From JBBDNT01 sp040877445 (GTDB taxonomy: Bacteria > Planctomycetota > Planctomycetia > Planctomycetales > Planctomycetaceae), in the NCBI GenBank assembly GCA_040877445.1, contig JBBDNT010000082.1, positions 1 through 6,568 on the forward strand: a stretch of 6,568 nt of DNA, given 5' to 3'. A program made the translations under genes and the position numbers. Shown here piece by piece: positions 1 through 5,105 of this stretch; positions within the stretch are counted from its first letter, which is position 1; each line of letters starts with the position of its first letter. The notes under the pieces were generated by a model. That model was not told the origin of the DNA. It saw only the letters and a program-made list of their open reading frames with translations, and did no database searches.

Positions 1-1
1 C

Positions 2-82
2 ACCGCGAAAGCCATCGAAATCGCCCTCTACCACAACCTGGCCGCCCTCCCCGAACCGAAATTCACCCACAGATTCTGGTGA
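2..82 (+). CDS. C-terminal fragment of an unidentified protein
   Basis: The window opens inside a gene. Frame 2 reads TAKAIEIALYHNLAALPEP followed by KFTHRFW and then TGA at 80-82. The composition is typical of a real protein end: a short amphipathic helix, then a proline-containing tail ending in aromatic residues. The alternative frame 1 runs on through the tandem repeats downstream and looks artificial. Only 26 residues are visible, with no diagnostic motif, so I assign no family. It is the only supported gene on the + strand and converges with the gene at 545-2074. No clear intrinsic terminator follows it; a short T run at about 92-96 has no convincing stem before it. Confidence 0.6.
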   Translation, partial: TAKAIEIALYHNLAALPEPKFTHRFW

Positions 83-127
83 GGAGGCTTCGTTTTTCCT
101 GCGTGAATTTCGCGTCACAGGACTCGA

Positions 128-172
128 CGGGCAGAGAAATGAGGGGCAGAAAAATGGGGGGCAGAAAAATGA
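128..172 (+). repeat. Three tandem 15-base units, GGGGCAGAAAAATGR type
   Basis: There are three contiguous 15-base units: CGGGCAGAGAAATGA (128-142), GGGGCAGAAAAATGG (143-157) and GGGGCAGAAAAATGA (158-172). The second and third differ only in the last base. Since 15 is a multiple of 3, the array stays open in the frame it is in. Two further units lie inverted at 326-355. I recognise this unit type as common in planctomycete spacers; no function is known to me. Confidence 0.85.
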
Positions 173-325
173 CGACGCGGCGGATTCACGTCGGACTCGA
201 GGTTTCGGGACGAGCCGCCGGATCGGTCCGCCGCACTTCGCACGCACGGGGCCGTCCTTCCTGCGAAGTCCTCGACACGCTTTTCAACCGCCCCGGATCA
301 TCCACACGCCCGTCGGCAAAACTCG

Positions 326-355
326 ACATGTTTCTGCCCCTCATTTTTCTGTCCC
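326..355 (-). repeat. Two inverted copies of the 15-base unit
   Basis: Read on the - strand these two units are GGGACAGAAAAATGA (355-341) and GGGGCAGAAACATGT (340-326), close matches to the + strand units at 128-172. The two arrays face each other across about 150 bases. The arrangement resembles a small non-autonomous element with terminal inverted repeats, but no target-site duplication is obvious. Confidence 0.75.
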
Positions 356-393
356 CCATCGACCAATTGGTTGCGGCTTCGCCGCGCTGCGGC

Positions 394-440
394 CTTGGCG
401 TGCTTCTGTTCGGGCATGAATCGAACAGAAGAGCGCCAAG
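394..440. repeat. Long imperfect stem-loop
   Basis: The left arm 394-412 (CTTGGCGTGCTTCTGTTCG) pairs with the right arm 422-440 across a 9-base loop. Seventeen of 19 positions are complementary; the two mismatches are adjacent. It lies 3' of the - strand gene that ends at 545 and so would be in that gene's transcript if the hairpin at 484-510 is read through. It could be a repeat-derived hairpin or an mRNA 3'-end stabilising structure; the sequence cannot decide. Confidence 0.6.
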
Positions 441-483
441 AGCGCTAAGACGAGCGGGCCGATGCCGGAACACGAGGCGCATG

Positions 484-510
484 AAAAATGGCCGCGGGCG
501 CGAGCCCGCG
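484..510 (-). terminator. Candidate intrinsic terminator of the secreted lyase-like gene
   Basis: On the - strand, about 35 bases after the TAA stop at 545-547, a 7-bp all-GC stem (510-504 with 499-493, arms CGCGGGC and GCCCGCG) closes a 4-base loop. After a gap of four bases (492-489) comes a run of five T (488-484). The gap is longer than in a textbook terminator, so activity is plausible but unproven. The hairpin may also be a repeat. Confidence 0.45.
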
Positions 511-544
511 ACCAAGCAACAACGAATTCGATCCGGACCATGGC

Positions 545-2074
545 TTACTCGCCGGCCGCCGTCCGTTCCAGCGGGCCGATGTACTTTCTCGCGATGACCA
601 CGTTGTCGACGAACAGGTGCTGATCGCGCGGCGAGGGGACGGTGCCGCCGTGATACACGTTCATCCAGATTTGCTCGATCTTCAGCGAATCGACGTCGCG
701 GAAGCGAAGATCGGTCTTCTCGAAGGCGATCCGGCCGTCGATCCACACGCGGAGAACGCCGTCGTTGTTTCCCTTCTCGCCCGTTCCGCCGAGCGTGTTC
801 AGCTTCGCCTGCTGCTCGATGCAGTACCAGCGGTTGTTGTCGAGGAATCCGCGGTATCCCTCGTTCCAGATCCAGCCGCTGCCGTAGTAACCCTCCATGT
901 CGGCGTGATAGCAGTACCAACCCAAAGGCTGCTTGCCGGCGAGCGGGTTGTTTTCGGGAATGCTCAGCGAGAACGAACCGCGGGCCGACCAGCCGTCCTT
1001 GCCGTTGACCTTGCGTCCGCCCCATCCGGCCTTGCCGTAGGTTCCGCTGATGCCGGGCATCTTTCCGCCTTGCACGGTCTGATGCCAGTCGTCGCCGAAG
1101 CGGAGGTAGTAGCGAAAGAAAATCTCTTCCGGCTCTTCGCCGATCTTGTCCTTGAACTTGTAAAGCGTGTTCATCGCAGTGAGTCCGCCCTTGGCGAGGC
1201 GGATGCGGTTCGCCTTGCCCGAAAGCGGCTCGAACTTCCGCTCGGGATCGGCGTCGACCGTGTCGTTCCCCAGCCGGGCATCGACGTGGCTCCATTCCTT
1301 GGCCCACTCCGGCGATTCGAAGCCGGTGGCGAAGATCACGTCGTCGTCTTTCTCGATGCCGCGGTCGTTCGGATACTTCGCCGCCAGTCCCTTCACGGGG
1401 GGCGTGTCTTCGACCTCTTTCCCCTGATCGCAGCGGAACACGCCGACGCGGCCGCTACCGTACTGAGCCGACGTCACGAGCCGCAAGGTCGCCTTGGCGA
1501 TCTTGTCGCTCGCCTTGAGGTCGCTCAGGTCGAAGCGAATCATCGCCGGCTGGGTGCCCGCGATGGCGAGCCGCTCGTTGTTCCCCTGCGGGCGGTACGT
1601 CGAACGCTCGAGGTTCGTGTCGGCGACGGCGTCGAAGGTTCGCGCGGCGTCTCCCACCGTGACGATCAGCTTCGGCCGGCTCGCTTCCTCCCCGAATTCC
1701 CGGCTGCGGAAGTGAAACGTCCCGCCCCCTTGCACGTTCCGCAGCAGCACCCCCTTGTTGCGAACCTTTCCCGAAGCCCACTCCTGGACGAGGGCAGTCA
1801 CGTCCCATTCGATCGGGGCGGTCCCCGTGCCGGCGGCGATCGCCGCGTCGGCGTAGGCGGCATTTCCCTGCGGCTCGTTCTCGGCGTCGCGCCAGTCGCC
1901 GACGCCGGGGTTCCGCCAGCGAAGTTGGCCGGCGCGGTTGTATTCGGTCGAGTTGCCGCCGTCGGCGTGGCCGGGGGTGTTCTCGGCCCAGTCGTCGGGA
2001 GCGGCGATCGCGGCGGACGTCACGAACAGCGTGAGAGCGCAGCCGATGACCAGCGAGAGCGGGCGGGAACGCAT
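545..2074 (-). CDS. Secreted DNRLRE-like / polysaccharide lyase 14-like protein
   Basis: A 509-residue exported protein. The ATG at 2074 is preceded by GAGGAG (2088-2083) with an 8-base spacer. It opens a signal peptide (residues 1-25: RSR, hydrophobic LSLVIGCALTLFV, AIAA before PDD), which fixes the start although the frame stays open far upstream. Residues 26-140 resemble the second half of a DNRLRE module (WDVTALVQEW at 90-99, NKGVLLRN, FRSREFGEEASRPKLIV). Residues 146-216 resemble a first half (ADTNLERSTYRPQGNNERLAI, IRFDLSDL, ATLRLV). Residues 246-500 form a jelly-roll-like domain with features of the polysaccharide lyase 14 group: EIFFRYYLRF, GGKMPGISG (337-345), W-rich YCYHADMEGYYGSGWIW, IEQQAKLNT, DGVLRVWIDG (438-447) and a terminal DQHLFVDNVVIARKYIGP. 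The likely role is binding or cleaving an acidic polysaccharide outside the cytoplasm. The substrate is not readable, and catalytic residues cannot be assigned with certainty. It has its own candidate promoter and terminator and appears monocistronic. Confidence 0.88.
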   Translation of the reverse strand: MRSRPLSLVIGCALTLFVTSAAIAAPDDWAENTPGHADGGNSTEYNRAGQLRWRNPGVGDWRDAENEPQGNAAYADAAIAAGTGTAPIEWDVTALVQEWASGKVRNKGVLLRNVQGGGTFHFRSREFGEEASRPKLIVTVGDAARTFDAVADTNLERSTYRPQGNNERLAIAGTQPAMIRFDLSDLKASDKIAKATLRLVTSAQYGSGRVGVFRCDQGKEVEDTPPVKGLAAKYPNDRGIEKDDDVIFATGFESPEWAKEWSHVDARLGNDTVDADPERKFEPLSGKANRIRLAKGGLTAMNTLYKFKDKIGEEPEEIFFRYYLRFGDDWHQTVQGGKMPGISGTYGKAGWGGRKVNGKDGWSARGSFSLSIPENNPLAGKQPLGWYCYHADMEGYYGSGWIWNEGYRGFLDNNRWYCIEQQAKLNTLGGTGEKGNNDGVLRVWIDGRIAFEKTDLRFRDVDSLKIEQIWMNVYHGGTVPSPRDQHLFVDNVVIARKYIGPLERTAAGE

Positions 2075-2135
2075 GGCGGGATCTCCTCGGGGTTGGCTGA
2101 GGCGGGATGATCGGGGCAGCCTGAGGTCGCCCGCC

Positions 2136-2165
2136 ATGATAACACCCGCGGCCGCGGGATGAAAA
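2136..2165 (-). promoter_or_regulatory. Candidate promoter of the secreted lyase-like gene
   Basis: On the - strand, TTTTCA (2165-2160, four of six matches to TTGACA) and TATCAT (2141-2136, five of six to TATAAT) are separated by 18 bases. They lie 62 bases or more upstream of the ATG at 2074, leaving a short leader. The spacer contains a perfect 14-base palindrome, CCCGCGGCCGCGGG (2145-2158), which could be an operator or chance in GC-rich DNA. This is inferred from motif matches alone. Confidence 0.4.
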
Positions 2166-2217
2166 CGCGCGGCACGATCCGGCCATGCGCCCGCCGCGGA
2201 GACCGTCGAGTTCGTGG

Positions 2218-2276
2218 CGGAAGTCGCAAGACTTCCGATGCTCGACTGGCGATCGTCGGAATTCTTGCGAATTCCG
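2218..2276. repeat. Inverted pair of GCAA-loop hairpins
   Basis: The first hairpin (2218-2237) has GGAAGTC, loop GCAA, GACTTCC, with an extra C-G closing pair. The second (2257-2276) has GGAATTC, loop TTGC, GAATTCC, also with a closing C-G pair; on the - strand its loop is GCAA. The two units are thus the same 8-bp-stem element in opposite orientation, 19 bases apart. They differ at one base pair (G-C versus T-A) that remains complementary. The outer flanks CGTGGCGG (2213-2220) and the GCCACG after 2280 add to the symmetry. The - strand translation gives the SGIRKNSDD string I know from planctomycete repeats. Confidence 0.8.
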
Positions 2277-2340
2277 CTACGCCACGACCGCATCGACTCC
2301 GCTCCGCAGTGCAATCGTTTCATTTCCGTTCGCCGTGCGC

Positions 2341-2364
2341 GAATTTCGTGAGACCGCGAAATTC
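2341..2364. repeat. 8-bp stem-loop
   Basis: GAATTTCG (2341-2348) pairs perfectly with CGAAATTC (2357-2364) over an 8-base loop. The flanking sequence is also rich in GCGCG, allowing register-shifted extension. No T run follows on either strand, so a terminator is unlikely. It is probably part of the repeat array in this spacer. Confidence 0.6.
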
Positions 2365-2502
2365 CCCGCGCGGCGTAACCGCTACCAATATGCTTTTCGA
2401 GGCAACGACGCCAAGGCCGCCAAGGGTCGCGAAGTAGCTGGGAACCCGAATCCCTCGGAAAATCCCGCGCAGCGCGGCGAAGCCGCGACCAGGACGATTT
2501 CC

Positions 2503-2577
2503 ACCACGGATGGCACGGACCAGCACGGATCAACCTCGTCATCGCATCCGTGTCCATCGGTGTCATCCGTGGTCGCG
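2503..2577. repeat. Degenerate CCACGGATG-type inverted repeat
   Basis: ACCACGGATGGCACGG near the left end matches, imperfectly and inverted, CCGTGTCCATCGGTGTCATCCGTGGT at the right end. Short CACGGAT/ATCCGTG words recur between them. This word family recurs in spacers of many planctomycetes and related bacteria (from memory). No function is known to me. Confidence 0.6.
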
Positions 2578-2675
2578 AATTCGCGCAGAAAGTGCGGACG
2601 TGAAACGATGGCGCCGCGAAGAGAAATGACTTCGCGGACTCGTCCTTCGTTTCTTCGTGATTTGGCGGTTCGATC

Positions 2676-2700
2676 GCCTCCCCCCGCTGACGCGGGAGGC
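2676..2700. repeat. GCCTCCC/GGGAGGC stem-loop
   Basis: GCCTCCC (2676-2682) pairs with GGGAGGC (2694-2700); an alternative inner stem CCCGC/GCGGG (2683-2687 with 2692-2696) has a 4-base loop. It lies about 100 bases 3' of the small ExbD-like gene ending at 2798. It has no adjacent T run on the - strand, so I treat it as a repeat rather than a terminator. Confidence 0.5.
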
Positions 2701-2797
2701 TCGCTCTGCTTGTTTTCTTTGCGGCCCTTGGCGTCTTTGCGTCGAAACTCGCCTTTGGTTGAGGCATCGCCGCGCGGAGATATTCGAAGACGCTTTC

Positions 2798-3271
2798 TCA
2801 TTCGTTTCCGTCTTCCAGCTCGACGTTCTCGCCGCCCTCGATCGTCTCGCGGGCGATGCCGGCGTCGACGAGGCGCTGCACCAACCGATCCTGATCGCCT
2901 CCCCGGGCCTGGGGGCGCATCGTGATCCGCACCCGGGCTTGTCCTTCGCGTTCGGGTGTTCGCCGCGCCAATTCGACCACCTGGTCGATGGTCAACGGCC
3001 GGTAGCGCGTTTCGCCGTTCGCCGTCTCCTTCATCGAGTAGCCGTTCTCCTCGATCACGACGTGCAGCAGTTCGGGCGCGGTCAATGGTCGTTCGTCGTC
3101 GATCGCGGGCCGCGGGCGGGATTCGACGTTGACTTTCACATCGCGCCCGGCGTCGCCGTCGTTCGCGCGGTTGCCGCCGCCGAATCCGCCCAGCCCGGCA
3201 AATTGGCTGAGGACCACAGCGATCGCCACGACGGCGACTCCCCCGATCCCCGCCTTCGTTCGCGTCTTCAT
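2798..3271 (-). CDS. Single-pass protein with ExbD-like periplasmic domain, no TM aspartate
   Basis: 157 residues. The ATG at 3271 follows a strong purine-rich AAGGGAGAGA (3284-3275). Upstream in-frame ATG 3412 is rejected because the extension reads through a palindromic repeat. Residues 1-6 are basic and 7-29 form a membrane anchor (AGIGGVAVVAIAVVLSQF). A Gly/Asn linker follows. Residues 44-145 resemble the ExbD/TolR periplasmic fold: VKVNVES strand, TAPELLHVVIEENGY, LTIDQVVELARR, VRITMRPQ (114-121), then DQDRLVQRLVDAGI (126-139), recalling the family's typical end of a strand plus a helix ending in AGI. Unlike true ExbD, the anchor carries no aspartate, so it should not itself carry protons. 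It follows the ExbB/ExbD-like pair on the same strand after a 194-base repeat-containing gap, so it may be co-transcribed or separate. The family call rests on pattern similarity and needs a profile search. It could instead be an unrelated lipid-anchored or periplasmic protein. Confidence 0.75.
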   Translation of the reverse strand: MKTRTKAGIGGVAVVAIAVVLSQFAGLGGFGGGNRANDGDAGRDVKVNVESRPRPAIDDERPLTAPELLHVVIEENGYSMKETANGETRYRPLTIDQVVELARRTPEREGQARVRITMRPQARGGDQDRLVQRLVDAGIARETIEGGENVELEDGNE

Positions 3272-3334
3272 GAATCTCTCCCTTCGATGACCGCGGTAGT
3301 ACAGCGTCCAATTCGATCTTGTGGGACGACGATT

Positions 3335-3373
3335 GGGCGGGTAGGACGGATTTGTAATCCGTCGTACCCGCCC
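3335..3373. repeat. GGACGGA-family palindrome, intergenic copy
   Basis: The left arm 3335-3352 (GGGCGGGTAGGACGGATT) and right arm 3356-3373 form an 18-bp stem with one mismatch and a TGT loop. It is the longest of three copies of this family (others 3446-3466 and 4143-4163). It lies in the leader of the small ExbD-like gene, 64 bases upstream of its ATG, where the hairpin could affect read-through from the upstream genes. Confidence 0.85.
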
Positions 3374-3424
3374 TGCGGGGACGCCTGCGATCGACAGGCG
3401 GATTTCGAACATCCTTCCGACTCG

Positions 3425-3445
3425 AAAAAAAGGCCGTGCTTCGGC
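3425..3445 (-). terminator. Candidate terminator after the ExbD-like gene
   Basis: On the - strand, GCCG (3445-3442) and CGGC (3436-3433) form a short stem with a 5-base loop. One C later there is a run of seven T (3431-3425). The stem is only 4 bp, but the palindrome 3446-3466 lies immediately before it and may assist. If active, it would separate the small gene at 2798-3271 from the upstream pair. Confidence 0.4.
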
Positions 3446-3466
3446 GGACGGAATACAATTCCGTCC
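3446..3466. repeat. GGACGGA-family palindrome overlapping a stop codon
   Basis: GGACGGAAT (3446-3454), loop ACA, ATTCCGTCC (3458-3466) form a perfect 9-bp stem. Read on the - strand the element begins TAGGACGG, and that TAG (3468-3466) is the stop codon of the ExbD-like gene. It is in opposite orientation to the copies at 3335 and 4143, judged by the position of the TA before GGACGG. Confidence 0.85.
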
Positions 3467-4320
3467 TACGGCGTTTCATTCGCCTCCGAATCCCGCGGGT
3501 CGACGTAGCCCAGTTCGGCGTATTCGAACCGCGTGCGTTGATTGCTGTCCTGCCGCATTCGGTCGAGCGCTCCCGCCAGCCCGCGCTGCACGGCGAACAG
3601 CGTCTCGGCGGTCGCGCCGTCGCGATAGATCACCAGCACCAGCACCAGGCTTTTCGGCTGCGGGAGCATCTTGTACTGGCGGAAGAAGCGGTCGGCGAAC
3701 TCCTCGGAAGTGCGGGCGCGGAAGACGTGCGTGTCCCCCCCGATTGCGAGCGAAATCGCGTTGCCGTCGCCGACGGTGAGCTTCCAGATTTCGCTCCGCT
3801 TGGAGAGTTCCTCGAAGGCGACGAGATGCTCGAACACTTCGCGGCCGCGCTGCCGTCCCAGGTCGCGATACATTCTCCGCAACCGCTCGATCTCCTCCGC
3901 CGTTCGACCGGGCAGGTTGCGCGCGACGAGCGCTTCTTCGACGACGCCGGCCGGCGCGCGGAACAATTCCCCGACCAGTTCGCCGATTTCCGCCTGCTGG
4001 GCGAGCGCGCGGTCGAGCGCCGCCCGCAATTCCAGTTCCCGCATCGCCTGCGCCCGGCGCTCTTCGTCGTCGAGCTGTCGAAGTTCGTCGAGTTGCCGTT
4101 CGAGTTCAGCCACTTGCGCGCGGGCCTCGTCGGCGTCTCGTAGGACGGACTGCCAGTCCGTCCGCCGGAACTCCTCGATGTCGAACCCGGCGTCGCGAAT
4201 GACCGACTCGCGGGCCTCGGTCGCGGTCTGCTCGACTTCCAGGTACTGCGCGAAGATCACGATCAGCAGCAGATCGAGCAGCGGAGTGAGGCGGAACGAA
4301 AGCCGCTGGCGGAAGATCAT
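3466..4320 (-). CDS. ExbD/TolR-like protein with extended coiled coil
   Basis: 284 residues, roughly twice the length of classical ExbD/TolR (about 140). The ATG at 4320 overlaps the TGA of the upstream channel gene (ATGA), implying translational coupling; GGGGGA lies 7-8 bases upstream. Residues 10-27 (RLTPLLDLLLIVIFAQYL) match the family's single membrane segment, with Asp16 at the position of the proton-carrying aspartate. Residues 62-118 are a highly charged heptad-like helix (DEARAQVAELERQLDELRQLDDEERRAQ and on), with more helix at 140-175. Residues 178-275 have strand/helix alternation (WKLTVGDGNAISLAIG, LVLVLVIYRDG, TLFAVQRGLAGALDRM) that could be the periplasmic domain. It would pair with the channel protein at 4317-4952 as the rod of a proton-driven stator. 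Residues 54-61 (TDWQSVLR) come from an inserted palindromic repeat, and the stop codon lies in another copy, so the original C-terminus may have been different. Confidence 0.85.
   Translation of the reverse strand: MIFRQRLSFRLTPLLDLLLIVIFAQYLEVEQTATEARESVIRDAGFDIEEFRRTDWQSVLRDADEARAQVAELERQLDELRQLDDEERRAQAMRELELRAALDRALAQQAEIGELVGELFRAPAGVVEEALVARNLPGRTAEEIERLRRMYRDLGRQRGREVFEHLVAFEELSKRSEIWKLTVGDGNAISLAIGGDTHVFRARTSEEFADRFFRQYKMLPQPKSLVLVLVIYRDGATAETLFAVQRGLAGALDRMRQDSNQRTRFEYAELGYVDPRDSEANETP
4141..4163. repeat. GGACGGA-family palindrome inside the ExbD-like coding region
   Basis: TA followed by GGACGGACTG (4143-4152), one central C, and CAGTCCGTCC (4154-4163), a perfect 10-bp inverted repeat. 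It is read in frame on the - strand and contributes TDWQSVLR (residues 54-61) between the transmembrane segment and the coiled coil. I recognise the same peptide from many unrelated planctomycete proteins, consistent with insertion of a mobile or copied repeat. Confidence 0.9.
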
Positions 4321-4952
4321 CGGTCGTCCCCCGCGTCGAGCGCCAATTCTCGCTTGGCCCGCGCGACCATGTCGCGGACGTGGGACCGGTTCTCGGCCAG
4401 ACGGTTGAACCGCGGCTCGACGATGCTGTTGAGGAACATCAGCAGAATCGCCACCGTCAGCCCGGCGAACGTCGACCAAATCGCGTCGCCGAAGCGGGCC
4501 ACGATGTCGCCGACCACGGCGGTCCGCGTGCCGGTCTGCAAGGCGGCGCCGATCGCGAGGATCGTTCCCAGCACGCCGGCGAGGGGATACGCTTCGATCA
4601 TCGTGCGGGCGATGTTGTAGCTCGTCTCGAAGAACAGCGAGTGCAGGTAATGCCGCCGCTCGTCGAGATGGCTCATCCGGTCGAGCAGCGCCTGGCGGTC
4701 GGCGCGGCGGGCGGGGTCGGCGAGCACTTCGTTGACGTCGGCGAGGAACGCCTCGATCTGATCCGAAAGGTGCCCGGTCGCGTCGAGCACGCTGCGATGC
4801 CGGAGGTTCCGCGTGAACTGATCGAGCGACGAGGCGATCCGCCGCAGATCCCGCCGCCACCAGACCCACAGCAGGATGAAGAAGGCCACGTGCACGGCGC
4901 CGGCGGCGACGATGACGGTGGTGGAGAGTGCCGAAAGATCGCCGATCACCAT
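4317..4952 (-). CDS. MotA/TolQ/ExbB-like proton channel protein
   Basis: 211 residues, close to the usual size for TolQ/ExbB proteins (about 230). The ATG at 4952 places a membrane segment at residues 9-32 (LSALSTTVIVAAGAVHVAFF to WVWW), followed by a basic, helical cytoplasmic region (33-118). Two further segments follow: 121-139 (AYPLAGVLGTILAIGAAL) and 157-178 (AIWSTFAGLTVAILLMFLNSIV). LGTI with Thr130 and STFAGL with Thr161 match the two conserved channel-lining motifs of ExbB/TolQ (LGTV and TTxAGL). The three-segment topology and a long cytoplasmic loop fit the family. GGAG about 10-13 bases upstream is a moderate ribosome site; the frame is open further upstream (to 5126) but that stretch runs through a repeat. 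It is the first gene of the cluster and overlaps the ExbD-like gene. It is expected to form the ring that conducts protons and drives the ExbD-like rod. The cargo and partners are unknown. Confidence 0.88.
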   Translation of the reverse strand: MVIGDLSALSTTVIVAAGAVHVAFFILLWVWWRRDLRRIASSLDQFTRNLRHRSVLDATGHLSDQIEAFLADVNEVLADPARRADRQALLDRMSHLDERRHYLHSLFFETSYNIARTMIEAYPLAGVLGTILAIGAALQTGTRTAVVGDIVARFGDAIWSTFAGLTVAILLMFLNSIVEPRFNRLAENRSHVRDMVARAKRELALDAGDDR

Positions 4953-5044
4953 GCCTGCGCGCTCCGCCGGACGAACACCGAGAAGGTTCACCGCAAGGAT
5001 AGCAGATGCGCGACGGGAATGGCGAACGAACTTGATCGAAACGC

Positions 5045-5105
5045 AAGAGCCGCGCACGAAGTAAGCGGGTTCGCGCGCCCGCCGCTGACTTCGTGCGCGG
5101 TTCTT
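5045..5105. repeat. Inverted repeat of the ACTTCGTGCGCGG element
   Basis: AAGAGCCGCGCACGAAGT (5045-5062) is the reverse complement of 5088-5105 except for one base, forming a large stem-loop with a 25-base loop. It is an exact reverse complement of 5372-5389. GCCCGCCGCTGACTTCGTGC and its four following bases (5077-5100) are repeated identically at 5361-5384. Confidence 0.85.

Larger units (their letters stand above)
83..544. other. Repeat-rich convergent intergenic region
   Basis: This is the spacer between two convergent genes. It holds an array of 15-base units and its inverted counterpart (128-172 and 326-355), a long imperfect stem-loop (394-440) and a terminator-like hairpin (484-510). 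Bases 371-388 (GCGGCTTCGCCGCGCTGC) recur in inverse orientation at about 2463-2487 inside the next intergenic region. Open frames exist on both strands, but they run through the repeats, lack ribosome binding sites and show no recognisable domain, so I see no gene here. Confidence 0.6.
2166..2797. other. Repeat-dominated intergenic region without a supported gene
   Basis: About 630 bases between two - strand genes. Contents include: a pair of GCAA-loop hairpins (2218-2276); an 8-bp stem-loop (2341-2364); a CGACGCCAAGGCCGCCAAGG motif (2405-2424); the GCAGCGCGGCGAAGCCGCGACC motif ending near 2490; imperfect CCACGGATG-type inverted copies (about 2503-2577); a GCCTCCC hairpin (2676-2700); and a second CCTTGGCGTC motif (about 2727-2736). 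A - strand frame stays open from 2767 into the secreted gene and + strand frames are open too, but their translations are these repeats in alternative reading. I recognise several of these motifs as recurring in planctomycete genomes. Confidence 0.65.

Noticed and set aside
186..1307. 373-residue - strand open frame rich in Arg and Pro
   Set aside because: It is a shifted frame of the lyase-like gene running into spacer repeats, with composition typical of out-of-frame GC-rich DNA.
488..2110. 540-residue + strand open frame antisense to the secreted protein
   Set aside because: It is a GC-rich shadow frame; no domain is recognisable, and the - strand frame carries the signal peptide and family motifs.
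2075..2767. Upstream in-frame extension of the secreted lyase-like protein (about 230 residues)
   Set aside because: The ATG at 2074 has a good ribosome site and opens a clear signal peptide. The extension is a translation of intergenic repeats, including SGIRKNSDD.
3272..3412. Earlier start for the small ExbD-like protein (204 residues)
   Set aside because: The extension crosses the palindrome 3335-3373, and the ATG at 3271 has a strong ribosome site directly before a membrane anchor.
2382..3479. 365-residue - strand open frame
   Set aside because: It is out of frame with the small ExbD-like gene and made largely of repeats; extremely Arg-rich with no start signal.
2798..4952. Zorya-type phage defence system
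   Set aside because: Zorya has a channel protein with a long cytoplasmic tail, a MotB-like partner with an OmpA-type peptidoglycan domain, and helicase/nuclease effectors. None of these is visible here.
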